Source: Drechmeria coniospora
Lineage: Eukaryota; Ascomycota; Sordariomycetes; Hypocreales; Ophiocordycipitaceae
Length of the DNA: 64,000 nt
Direction: 5' to 3'
Assembly (NCBI RefSeq): GCF_001625195.1
Contig: NC_054389.1
Coordinates: 11,962,520-12,026,519, forward strand
The position numbers and the translations under genes were made by a program. Positions 22,964-33,840 of this stretch are shown here, piece after piece. The stretch's first letter is position 1. Each line of letters starts with the position of its first letter. Under the pieces are notes generated by a model, which was not told the origin of the DNA, ran no database searches, and was given only the letters and a program-made list of their open reading frames with translations.

Positions 22964-23041
22964 CAGTCACTGGACAAAAGTGACGATTCAGCTTTGGTGG
23001 CGCTGCTCCTACAAATTGAATCGACATTTTTGCCCCCCCCC
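22964..23041 (-). repeat. Dispersed hairpin element, copy 1
   Basis: About 75 bases, minus orientation. Imperfect inverted arms AAAAATGTCGATTCA and TGAATCGTCACTTTT (15 bases, two mismatches between arms) flank a central 28-base segment. The element ends in a C run matching the TGGGGTGGC border of other copies. See the copies at 23117, 55398, 55535, 55702 and 55956. Confidence 0.85.
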
Positions 23042-23116
23042 GCTGTACGGTCGCTACCAGGCACGGTGGTGGGGTGGCGAAAGGGTCGATTGACCTTGTC
23101 GTCGTGTGGCGCCACG

Positions 23117-23233
23117 GTCACTTGACAAAAGTGACGATTCAGTTTTGGTAGCGCTGCTCGTACAAATTGCATCGACATTTTTGCCACCCCACTGTACCAA
23201 AGCTGAATCCTCGCTGGACAAATGTGACTGCAG
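23117..23233 (-). repeat. Dispersed hairpin element, copy 2 plus adjoining half-copy
   Basis: A full minus-orientation copy (23117-23196) is followed by a plus-orientation remnant of the right half (CCAAAGCTGAATC at 23197-23209, ending about 23233). A left-half remnant (GGGGTGGCGAAAGGGTCGATT) lies just before it at about 23070. The locus looks like nested or rearranged copies. Confidence 0.8.
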
Positions 23234-25536
23234 ACACGCCGAGCACGGGTAGTAAAACACGACGAGGCTGGCCCTGCGTGGCGGCCGAGGCGGCAGCAGC
23301 CACGGTGCCACCGTCGCAGGCCTCGTCGTCGTGCCTCCTGGAAGGCTGGAACCGGCCGTCCATTCGACGGCCTTGACGCCACCGAGAATGGCACGTCGGC
23401 GTCGCACCCACGACGCTGGCCGACGCTCGCGAGACCGGCTCGTCCGGCCGTCGTCGGTCGCGAGGTGTCGTCGGTCGGCAGCATGGTGAGACGCAGGGGT
23501 CGCTGCCCGCCACCGTCCTCTGCACGACGAGCCTGCCGCAGAGCAGGGCACATGGCCAGGCTGCAGCACCCGCCACCGTCATTCCCTGCCCGCACTGTGC
23601 ACCGTGGCCGTGCATTGGGGGCTGCGTGCACGGAATTACTGTGCGGCAAGTACTTGTACGTAGCGCGGCTGGCGGATGCTTCCTGTGCTTGTGCGGTGCG
23701 GAGTGCAAGTGCAAGTACACCTACTTGCTGTAGTAATACTGTACGGTGGTGCACTGTAGTTGCGAACGGCATGTGTACCGTGCCGAGTGCGGACTTGATG
23801 TGACCGTACTGTACGGTACCTAGTACTAACGGAGTACTTTGCCCAGTACGGTACTGTAAGTATTGTATACAGTACTTGCAGTACAAAACTCCACAGATAC
23901 AGTACGGTACAGTGCATGCCAAGGCACCACCACGATGCACTGGATTAGGTACCTAGTACGTACTGGCCCTCCGCCGCAGCGCAGCTCCCTCCTGCCCACA
24001 CCTGCTGTACTTGCGAGGCAGGTCGATGCGAGGTACTCCCTACTTGCTTGCGCAGATGCCGTGCTCGCAGCAACATGGTCGTGCCTGCTCTCCGCCGACG
24101 CAGCTCCTTTCTGCTGCCCATGTGCACCGCTCGCCGCGTCACCCCCCCTCTCTCCCCTCTCCCCTCTCCCCTCTCCCCTCCCCCCTCCCCCCCTCCCCCT
24201 CGGATCCCCTCGCTCGCCCCTCGCTCCCCTCGCTCCCCTCGCTCGCCCCTCGCTCCCCTCGCTCCCCTCGCTCCCCTCGCCGCGTCTGCAAGCGGCGCTC
24301 AGCAAGACGCTCGACAACTCGACCGACGGCATGCTGCCGTCATCCCGCCGCCGACGGCCGCGTCGCATCGTGCCATCGTTCCTTCGTCCCTGCGGACGGT
24401 TGCTTTCGGCAGGCCATAAAACCGCCTCGAGCGGGTCCCCCTCGCTGGCCGGACCGGGAAAGGCCAAGGACACGACGCTGGCGGCCACACCGTCGTCGAC
24501 GGACGCCGAGCGACAAGCTCCAAAAGCCCCCGACGCCCCCGCCCTAGCCGGCGTGCCTTGCACCGCTGTTACCAGCAGCAAGGGTGGAGTGCCTGGCCGT
24601 ACCTTTGACTAGGCCGTCCTCGGCCCAGGCACGGCATCGGTGGCGCCCAGCTCGGCGACGGGGGTGTGACGAGGTCGACGCGCCCCGTGGGAAGCTCCCT
24701 GCGCGCCCAGCTGCCGGGGTGGTGCTGCTGCTGCCGATGCCACACTCTCCGCTACGGACCTGCTGCTTGTGGGCAGGGACCGGGTGGGGGAGCGACGACG
24801 ACTTTTGAGGATTGCCTCTTCGAGGAGGAGACGGACATGGAGACGAGCCAAGCGTGCCGCCGCGTCCACGCCATCCGATATGCATGCACGCTACTGGATA
24901 TACGTGCCACCAGATGTTCTTGCATGCCGGCACTGCACGTCCGTCCCATGCCGCGAAGCGACAGCACGCACGCCCGCGAGCACGGCGAGCACCGGTACCG
25001 CCTCGTGCGTGCCGCCTCGTCTCATGGCGGTCGGTACCTGCACGGAGCGCAGCAGAGCCGAGCAGGCGTGCTTGCCACATGCAGATGGTGGCCTCGGCCG
25101 GATGGGCCATGCCAGCAGCGGCCACGACAAGGACGAATGGCCGACCCTCGAGCCGTGCGTCGTCGATCCCCGAATCTTGCCCGCTTGCCATGGCCAGTTG
25201 TCGTGGGAACGACCACCTGTGATGCCGACTGCATCCGCCTGGCGGTGCTCGCATTTGTCCGAACGGGCCACGGAGCACGCACATCCCGGGCCTTCGTCTT
25301 GGCCGGCCTCGAGCGCGGCATGACTTGGCTTGCACCGTGTCGCTGCTGGCCGACGGCTCCCGGGCACCGTCCTCCCGTCGAAGCCGTCTCGGTGGATGGA
25401 GACGACAATGGACGAATCCACGCGGCAAGCCGTGCCGTGGCCGTCGCCCGTCGTTGTCGCCGATGTCATGACATGCGTGCAGGACGGGGGACGGAGACGT
25501 CCTGCGGCGACGAAGAGGACAGTACAGCACAGCACA
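23234..25536. other. GC-rich gene-free stretch with pyrimidine tract
   Basis: Contains the pyrimidine-rich minisatellite at 24140-24290 and otherwise GC-rich DNA with overlapping shadow frames. No domain, signal peptide or plausible spliced gene recognised. Confidence 0.4.
24140..24290 (+). repeat. Pyrimidine-rich minisatellite (CCCCTCTC / CTCGCTCCC units)
   Basis: About 150 bases almost wholly C and T on the plus strand. CCCCTCTCC units turn into CCTCGCTCCCCTCGCT units with occasional single G bases. Non-coding. Confidence 0.9.
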
Positions 25537-25665
25537 CCACATCACGGCGGGGCACAGCACAGCACAGCACAGCACAGCACAGCACAGCACAGCACAGCAC
25601 AGCACAGCACAGCACAGCACGGCACAGCACGGCACAGCACAGCACAGCACGGCACGGCACAGCAC
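25537..25665 (+). repeat. (CACAG)n microsatellite
   Basis: About 24 pentamer copies, mostly GCACA, with GCACG variants clustered at the right end. The same pentamer occurs on the opposite strand at 27357-27420 and in degenerate form at 62440-62740. Confidence 0.95.
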
Positions 25666-27356
25666 ACGTTGGGGTGGCCATGGTCCCGGCGCGACAGGCT
25701 GAGATGGGTTGCCATGCATAGGTACTCTTCCGAGTGCCGTGGGAGCTGCACTTGCCGTGGGAGCTGCACTTGTCGACTTCCAGCTTCTTCGTGCGTGCGA
25801 CCTTGACGCGGAAGAAGGATGAGAGCGACAGGTGGCGTGAGAGTTCACCTGAAGCCACGACTGACAGTTGATGGGGTGGTGTGCCTCTGACTAGCACTCG
25901 TGCCTCCCACCAGCCCTCCCCCGGAAGAACGCTAGGCCGTGGTGGTGACGGCCGAGGGGGCGCTGCCACGGCTGGTACGGCCGGTACCTGGCCCCCCCCG
26001 CCAGAGAAGCGTCGGAGCTGGAGGCGCAGATGACCTACCTGCCCGTGCTTGTGCAGGCTGCCGTACCTTTGCTCCGACGGCCTCGCCTTGGCTGCAAGTG
26101 CTGGCACGTCTTCGCAAGCGCAAGCACATGTACGCAGGTGCGAGTGCATGCACGGCAAGCATGACATGCACCCAGGTGTAGGTGCCGAGTGCAGAGTACC
26201 GCCACGCGCAGTGCATGGGCGGTTGGGTGCATCTGCGTGCCGGTGCCGAGCCGGTTCCTGTAAGAAAGGCCTCTGCTCTAAATGGTGCCTGCGAGTACTA
26301 GGCAAGTACTCGACCATCCTTCTTCTTCCACATGCTGACCAAATGCGAGCTCCGTCAAGAGCTCCGTGTGCCGTCAAGACCATGGTCCGCCATCAAGATC
26401 GTCGGAGCAGATCCTGCCCCCTGGCACGGGGCGTGTGGCCATGGACGGCGTCGATCCGGCTCGACGTTTGAAGCTGAGACGCGACGCTTGTGCCTTTTCG
26501 GACCGTCCGCAGGTCCTGGGAAGCCTTTCGCCTCGCACCAAGTAGGTTTCGCTAGCGACCATTTTTACTTCGGCACGATGCCCCGTCGGCGTCGTCGCCG
26601 GCCCTCGCCCGTCGCCGTACCCATCTGGCCACGCCCACCGATGGACCGAGTACCTACCCAGCTCGGCGGCGAGCGCTAGCACGAGCGACGTGTACTTTGG
26701 CCGGCTACGGTAGGTCGCTGGTGATGGCGCGCTCGAAACAAAGGTGCGGCTGGCGCCCGATGACGAGCACCATAGGTCACCGGCGGAAGCTGTGCCTGCC
26801 GTCGTCGTGGCGCATCTACGCCAGCCTGCCTCCCAGGGCAGCGTGCCTCGCCGGAGTGCCCAAAACGGACGGCCGTCGTCTGGGCCGGATCCGGGACCGC
26901 ACCATGCTGCGCTCGAGTATGCCGACGGCACTATTACCTGCCCTCGCTAACCCGCTTGATGCCTAGCAGCTCGGCACCAATAGCGTCGACGAGCCTGCGC
27001 TCGACGTCGAGGTAGCGCTGGCGGGTGGGAGCCCGGCGAGCCGCCGAAGCTGTCGCCGCCGCGGTTCGGCGTCCGCTCCCGGCGCACCTGCGACGAGGCT
27101 CGCGTGCACGTCATTCGTCCATCATCCGTCGACCCTCGGCCGATGCTCCATCGGGCACCAGAATCGATGATGCGACCTGACGTCGACCCCACGGGAGCAC
27201 GGCCGACGACGGCAGCCGAACGGCAAAGGGGCAGGGCGGACATGGGCTCGACGGCCGCCCAAGGAGATGATGCGCGCGTGCATGTGCCTGCGCATGTCGA
27301 CGAGCCCGTGTGTGGTGCGGGCACGAACATGTGCTGTGCGGTGCGGGCACGAACAT
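25666..27356. other. GC-rich gene-free stretch
   Basis: No supported gene. Open frames reach 300 codons across the pentamer array but are repeat- and composition-driven. Confidence 0.4.
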
Positions 27357-27420
27357 GTGCTGAGCTGTGCTGTGCTGTGCTGTGCTGTGTGTGCTGTGCT
27401 GTGCTGTGCTGTGTGTGTTG
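27357..27420 (+). repeat. (GTGCT)n microsatellite
   Basis: About ten copies of the pentamer TGTGC with two TGTGTGTGC interruptions. It is the reverse complement of the array at 25537. Confidence 0.95.
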
Positions 27421-28829
27421 TAGTTGTACAAACAAGTACATGCGGGTGTGGGTGTGCTTGCAAGCGGCACGCCGTAATTGCTGGCACCCCGTACTCCGTA
27501 ATTGCTTGCTGGAGGTACTTACATACTTACCTAGGTATAGTATTACTTACCGTACTTACTTACAGCTATGAGGTAGGGTACCAAGTAGGGTGCTCGTGCG
27601 CGAGAGTGCCTGCTGGGTACGTGCGGAGGGTACATGTAAGTACATGTTCTGCTCCGTTACTTGCACCTACTTACCTACCGCAGCACTCTACTTACTTACA
27701 TGTACATCAAGTACGCTGAACCTGGGCACAGAGTACTTGTGCAGTGTCGACTGCTGGAGCTTACAGTCCCCCCCCCCGCTGGGTGTGCTTGCATTGATTC
27801 TGTTCCTGCAGGCACAGGCCGCCGGCTGGACGAATCGCAGGCCTCGCGCCGCACGCCTGCTGCGGCTCCCCCAATCAGCTCCACCCGCACCCGCACCCAC
27901 CCACCGCCCTCGCTGCTTGCGTTTCCGCTTCCGAACCTCAGCGAGGAGCGGACAAAAAGTCAAACGCAAGCTGCCTAGGGGCCTTTCGCCGCCGCTGTAC
28001 GGAGCAGCGCCTAGTGCCTGCGGTACCTTCTGCGCCGCCCCTTTGGTGCCCACCCTCTGCACCCGACCCGTCGTGCCTCGCCAGCTCTTCTAGCAGCTCC
28101 CTCTAGCAGCTCCCTCTAGCAGCTCTAGCTTGGCGACCTTGGCCGCCTCGCACGCCTGCCTGCCTGCTGGCTAGGTACCTAATCGATCACTTACCTGCCT
28201 AGCAGCTTGCCGGTGGGCACACTGAGCGCTAGCCTTCAGGCCCTGGCGTCCATGCTGCCCCGCCGCCCGCCCGCCCACCTCGACGCATGGCCAGACGCAG
28301 ACAGGGACGGGCGGGCGCCTGTCATCTCGCACCCAATCCGTTATCCACCTCGACTGCTCCCCTCCCTTTTGCCCTTTCCTCTTCTTCCGCCGCTCCTCCT
28401 CCCCCTTCTCCCACCTCCCACGCCGACACGCACATCGCGGCCCACGACCATCGAAGCTCGCCATCTCGGCCTCCTTCGTCCCTCTCCCCTCCTCCTGAGC
28501 CTGCCGCCGTCCGGAGCGAGTGCACGGCGAGGTCGACGACCCGACACGACTCGCCGCCGCCGTCGCAGCAGCTCGTGCCACCCGCTCGCTCGCCGCTCGG
28601 ATCGACCACCACCCCCCCGCCTCCCACGCTCGTCCGTCGCCCACACTCGTCCGTCGCCCACGCTCGCCCCGTCGCCCACGCTCGCCCGTCCTCCCACGCT
28701 CGCCCGTCGTCCACGCTCGCTCGCCGCCGAGCACGCCGTCGTCGCCGGATGCAAAGAGCATAGGCCGACCGTCGATTCGACTCGCCACCGAGGGTCGGAG
28801 AAGCTGCGTCGCCGCCCGTCCCGACGCCC
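27421..28829. other. Upstream region of the C2H2 gene with small tandem repeats
   Basis: No gene supported. It holds one TACGGAGTA-type word (27492-27500), a short CTCTAGCAGCTCC repeat (28084-28128) and an array of CCCACGCTCGCC-type units at 28610-28725. The last lies about 100 bases before the C2H2 start codon and is probably in the transcribed leader or promoter. Confidence 0.5.
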
Positions 28830-30109
28830 ATGGCCGCTTTCCAACCCGTCAACCCCCTATCCGTCAACGCCAACCCGGCGGCCGAAACCATGCACAAAGA
28901 CTCGGTGACGCCGTCGGCCCCGACCGAGGCCGTCGTCACGCCCCCCGACGACGGGGCGACGCCGACGAGGGCGACGTTTGCCGGGGCCGCCTCGGGCCAG
29001 AAACCGCTGCCGACCGACGCCTTTCCTCGAGGCGTCCGCGTGCCCGATTCCGCCTCCGTCTCGCCGCGCCGGGAGGCTCCGTCGACGATGGTGCCCGGCG
29101 AGTCGATGGATGTCGACATGGACGAGTCGGACGCCGGCGAGGAGCACGCCGACGACGGCTCCGACGACGAGAGCGTCAACGCCGACGGCTCCAAGTCGAG
29201 CAAGAAGAAGAAATCCCAGCGCTTCTACTGCACCGACTACCCGCCCTGCAACCTGAGCTTCACGCGGAGCGAGCACCTCGCGCGACACATTCGGTGAGCC
29301 TGCTGTCTCTCCCCTCTCCCTCTCCTCTGCCCCGTCGCCCCCTGCCCCGTCGCCGTGCCCGCCGCTGACGGTCCGACGCCAGCAAGCACACGGGTGAACG
29401 GCCCTTCCAGTGCCACTGCTCCCGACGCTTCTCCCGCCTCGACAACCTGCGCCAGCACGCCCAGACGGTGCACGTCAACGAGGACATCCCCATGGACTCG
29501 CTCGCCGCCACGGGCTCGCGCTTCCAGCGTCACATACGCGCCGAGCGAGTCCGCCAGGCCGGCAACCGCGCCCGCGCCTCCACCGGCGGCAGCGCCGGCG
29601 GCCCCGTCCGCGGACACTCCAAGTCGCTGTCGACGTCGAGCATCGCGAGCATCAGCTCCATGGGCTCCTCCTACGCCGGCCCGCCCGACCTGCGCCGCCG
29701 CCCGTCGCCCCTCGTCGTCGGCTCCGACCCGCGCTCCCGCCACTCGCTCGAGTCCTACCACGCCCTCGACGGCCCGTACTCGTACCGTCCGCCCTCGCCG
29801 AGCGACTTTGGCACCCCGACGTCGGCCACCTTCTCGACGACGCAGAGCAGCCCGCGGTGGGGCTCGGGCATGGTCTCGCCCATCTCGTCGCACTCGCGCT
29901 CCCAGAGCGTCTACGTCCCGGGCAAGAGCCCGCCGGGCCGCCGCCTGAGCATCCCCTCGGCCTACCACGCCGCCCACGCCCACCAGCCGAACCCGCCGCC
30001 GCAGTCGGCCTACGGTCCGGCCCTCGTCAACGGCGGCCACGCGCCGACCTACCACTCGCCCACGGGCTCGACGGCGCCGTCGTCGTCGGCCTGGGGGAGG
30101 CGCGACTCG

Positions 30110-30140
<31 letters not shown>

Positions 30141-30961
30141 ACGATGCCTGGCGCCGTCGGACCTGGCACCCCGACAGTCGCGGCTACCACGGCGCCAACG
30201 CCAACCCGCCCCCGAGCCAGCTGAGCGCCGTCGGGAGCCAGTCGGTGCGGCCGAACCCGCCGCCGCCCATGGCCACGCCGTCGTCGACGCAGACGTCCTT
30301 TCGCCTCCCCGGCATCGAGTCCTTCGACCCCCTGCCGCCGCGCAACCCGTCGCCCATGTCCGTCGACGGCGAACCCGTCCGTCGCCACTCCATGTTTCCG
30401 CCGTCGCACGCGCCCTCGGACCTGCCGCACCCCGACGAGCGCCGGAACCTCAACAGGTACGACGCGAGCCTGCAGCGCGGCCTGACGCGCCTCGACATCG
30501 GCCGCAAGTCGCCGCCGCGACGCGACGCCGCCGGCGCCTGGGCCTCGGACGCCAACAGGGCCGTCCAGGCCCAGGCCGAGCACGCGCGCCAGAACCCGAC
30601 GACGGTGCGCTTCGAGCATCAGGTGCCGCCCTCGCGCCAGGGCCACGCGCCGCCGAGGGCCGGCCACTCGCTGCACCAGCAGACCATGTCGGCCCCCTCC
30701 ATCTCGCAGGCCGAGGGCAAGCGTCACGCCTGGTACCACGGGCCGGCGGTGCACGCCAACGGCACCCTGCCGGCGGCGCAGGATCCGCGCGGCGCCCACG
30801 CCGACCGCATCGTGCACCCCAACCTCAACGGCGCCTTTGGGTTCCCCGCACGGGAGCGATCGTCGAAGCAGCAGGATATGAAGGACGACGCTGCGCTCGA
30901 CCGGCTCGAGGCTCTCGTGGCCGTCGCCACGAGCGAGGGCACGGCCGCGGCGGCCTACTAA
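28830..30961 (+). CDS. C2H2 zinc-finger transcription factor with two tandem fingers
   Basis: Two exons, 28830-29293 and 29383-30961, with an 89-nt intron (GTGAGC donor, GACGCCAG acceptor), giving 680 residues. The intron falls inside the linker of the finger pair, and splicing restores [15 protein letters not shown]. Finger 1 (about 134-156) has C-x5-C spacing (CTDYPPC) and finger 2 has C-x1-C (CHC), followed by [17 protein letters not shown]. This unusual pair, embedded in [20 protein letters not shown], marks a conserved ascomycete family. Its DNA-contact residues resemble Adr1/Usv1/Msn2-like factors binding C-rich stress-type elements; that target is inference. N-terminal of the fingers lies an acidic and Ser/Lys stretch ([20 protein letters not shown]). 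C-terminally, about 500 residues are Ser/Pro-rich and disordered with an alanine run. Confidence 0.87.
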
Positions 30962-32756
30962 GCCTCGAACCAACCCTTTTTCTCGAACCCACCCTTTTTC
31001 CTTTCCTCCCCGCGACGAAGAGGAGCCTCGCCTTGCTCGAGCTTCCTTCAACACTGAGGACTCGACTTGAAATCCCTTCACGGCAGCACTGGTGACGAAT
31101 TTCCTTGTACCTGACCTCTGACCGACCCACCTGGCTGGTGCCGACAATGACCTTTCGTCTCGGTTTCCGCCCAACCCTCGTTCATTTTTCGACCGTTCGC
31201 GTTCCCGCTTGCTTCCGCTGAGCCTCTCTCGACGCTCCGATGGACCGTCTCGGCATCCGGGTGGCCCTCGTCCTCCCGGCCACCGTGGGCAGCGCCCGGC
31301 CGGAGAGCCGACGAGACGGAGCTCGCCCGTGACCTTGCCGTCTCCATTCCCCTACTTTCCTTGGTTGAGCGTGTTTTACAGCGCTGCTTTACGCGGGGAC
31401 GCGCTCCTCTGACGAGTGATGAGAACCTCGCACCCACCAAAACTACACCATCCTGCTGGGAGTCGGGCACATGCGCGTTGTGGTCTGATCGACGGCCAAC
31501 GGCATGAAGGATGATCAAACTCGCCTTGTGAGCCGTGGCGCCGTCGCCGCGTCACCGGGGAGTACCGTTTGCCGTCGCTGGATCGATGAGGTTGGCCTCG
31601 TCCCCGTCGGCGCATCGCAGCACTTGCCGCTCCAGGCGCGAGCCGACGGCGCAAAGGGACTTTTCTTTGGAGGCCCGGACCTCTCGTTTGTCATGGATTT
31701 TATACCCCGATACTTGCATACACGCGGAGCCGTTGCTCCCCGGTGTTGCCCAGCGGCGGGTCTTTTGGGTGTTTGGGTTCATGGTGCACATACATATATA
31801 TACAGAACATACACGGCGGCGCGGGTGCTTGGGATTGGGATTTGATAGCAACATGGATTATTTTGCTCATGGATGGTGCCATGGACGGTGCCAGTGGACG
31901 TTTGCGTACATGATCATGTCTTTATGGCCTATGCGTGCGAGTCGATGCGAATGTGCCAAGCAGCCGTTGAGCCGGTACGGTCGGGAGGACGAGATGCCTG
32001 CTTTGCCTGTGCCAAAGGCGACCGTGAGCAGGGCCTCGTTGTAAGTGCCCCCAGACGGCCTGCCAATCTTGTCGACGGCAGCCCGCTCGACTACAGGCGT
32101 ACTGGGCGTGTGTCGGGCTACCGACTGGTTCCTGGTCGGCCAGCTGCTCGAAGCACCTGTGGTGCAGGGCTGCTGATCACGGCGTCTCCGGCGAGGCCGG
32201 ATATCTCCGGATCAATCAAGCTCCACCCGGAAGGTGTGGGGCCGTAGCGTGCCAAACCATCACCGGCAGCCCCCGGCGGCTCCCGGCGCCACGCCGGTGA
32301 TGCTCGTATCTTTTCCATCGCACTCGACGCCAAAGGAGGGCGAGGCGGAGGGAGGGGACGAAACGATGAGAGGAGAGGAAGGAGGGGGTGTACGCTCATG
32401 TTGTCCTGGGCGCGGTGGAAGTCGTACGTCGTGAGCAACGCCTTCCGAGCAACGTCGACTCCTTCTCCGTCCCGTGTGGACTGAGCTTCCTGCTGGAGGG
32501 ATACGACGGGTGGGAACCACCGACGGCGGTAGGTGCGTCGACACGGTCAACCTCACCCCTGTTTCGAACACATTGCTGGCACCTTGTACTCTCTTCTCTC
32601 CCACCGCCCGCCCGCTCTCCAACGCCGGTTCGCCATCTCACCCTCCGGTCCCGAGGAGCACGTAGCACAGCAAAGCCCCGCGAGCACCACGAAGCTAGCA
32701 TCTTCGCCCTCATTCTGTGCCGTCCTCGTTCCCATCCTCGTTCCGCACTCTCGCCG
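30962..32756. other. Intergenic region, no gene recognised
   Basis: 3' flank of the C2H2 gene and promoter of the small membrane-protein gene. A duplicated CTCGAACC...CCCTTTTTC segment follows the C2H2 stop (about 30965-31000). ATATATATAC occurs near 31793-31803. No convincing coding frame. Confidence 0.45.
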
Positions 32757-33613
32757 ATGATGCCCAGACACGGCATGACGCCGGGGGACCCGCCGTTCAT
32801 GGTAGCGGCGACAGAGTCTACCCAAGCAGAGAGTGCGTCGAGTGGCGAGGAAATCAACACATCGATGACGCTTGTGTCGATATACCTGTTCCGCATGGCC
32901 GCCGTGGCCAGATGCCTGGCGGTTTCGTCTCCCCTGGCCTTGGGCTCGTTCAACGTCTGGTTCCTATCGGGACAGTGTGCCAACAATGATAGCACACACT
33001 GTCGGTTGGGCATCTGGACGGGCTCAGCGGTACGTTGCGTGCCCCCCCCCCCCCCCCCCCCCAACCTGTCTCGCTGGCTCCGTGCACCCGCACGCAGATG
33101 CAAGGAGAGTATGTGCAGGCAGAAGATGCAAGAGGGCCCTGCGCATGACGGCACGTGTCGGAGAGGTAGAAGCACGGCGCTGACAGCACAACGCCCAGTG
33201 CCTCGTCGCCTTGATCTGGTTCACGGCGGTGACGGCACACCTGGTATCCATCCTGAGCGGGCGCAGTCGATGTGTGATGCACTGGACGGCGCACGCCGTC
33301 GCCGGGCTGCTGATTGCCGTCTTCGAGACGGTGTGCCTCGTCTACATCATCCAGCACGCGGCGGAGACGCGTTGGAGATTCATCTTCATCCCGGGACAAG
33401 CCCTTCTGGTGTGAGTACGCCTCGCCGAGCGCCGACGTCTCGGCGACCGAGGCAACGCTAACGGGAGCCCGTCACAGGCTCGTTTCCTGGGTCGAGTTCA
33501 TGTGGGCCATGTTTGGGAAGACCTGGGAGGAGGACTACAGTGCGCGAGTGCGGGCGATGAGGATGGCCAAGGCGGATGAACGCATGGAGAGGGCGAGGCA
33601 CGGACGGGCGTGA
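32757..33613 (+). CDS. Small four-helix membrane protein of unknown function
   Basis: Three exons assembled from splice signals: 32757-33029, 33199-33410 and 33478-33613, giving 206 residues. Intron 1 is 169 nt (GTACGT donor; GCTGACAGCACAACGCCCAG end) and contains a 20-C run. Intron 2 is 67 nt (GTGAGT; branch GCTAAC; GTCACAG). The joined frame gives four hydrophobic helices: around MAAVARCLAVSSPLALGSF, CLVALIWFTAVTAHLVSIL, HAVAGLLIAVFETVCLVYII and FIFIPGQALLVLVSWVEFMW. A loop with two cysteines (CANNDSTHC) follows helix 1, and the tail is charged and Arg-rich. I recognise no named family. The tight fit of helices across both splice joins is the main evidence that the gene is real. An alternative start at the second ATG differs by one residue. 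Confidence 0.72.
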
Positions 33614-33840
33614 GACGACGAGAAAGGTTCGTGGTCTGCATCCGTCGCCGTCGTCGCTTGGCCTCGACCGTGGACGGGACGAAAAAGAGACGGCCAAGGG
33701 GAGCAAGGAAGAAACAGGCTTTTGGAGTATCCCTATGTAAGCAGTCGTCAAGTAGTGCCAGCAATGACGCAAAGGCAGACGGCCACGCCACGCCACGAGC
33801 GGCGGTTGGCATGCCGTCGTCGCATCGTCCTCGGTCCGCC

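Noticed and set aside
20491..22983. Several GC-rich frames of 180-290 codons on both strands
   Set aside because: They overlap each other heavily, are Arg/Ala/Gly/Cys-rich, run into repeat arrays and have no recognisable domain or splice-supported continuation.
24140..24290. Telomere or centromere remnant
   Set aside because: No TTAGGG-type repeats. The tract is a local pyrimidine minisatellite between ordinary loci.
29237..31174. 645-codon minus-strand frame opposite the C2H2 gene
   Set aside because: It mirrors the coding frame of the plus-strand gene, is Arg/Gly/Ala/Val-rich with no domain, and is explained by GC-rich third positions of the real gene.
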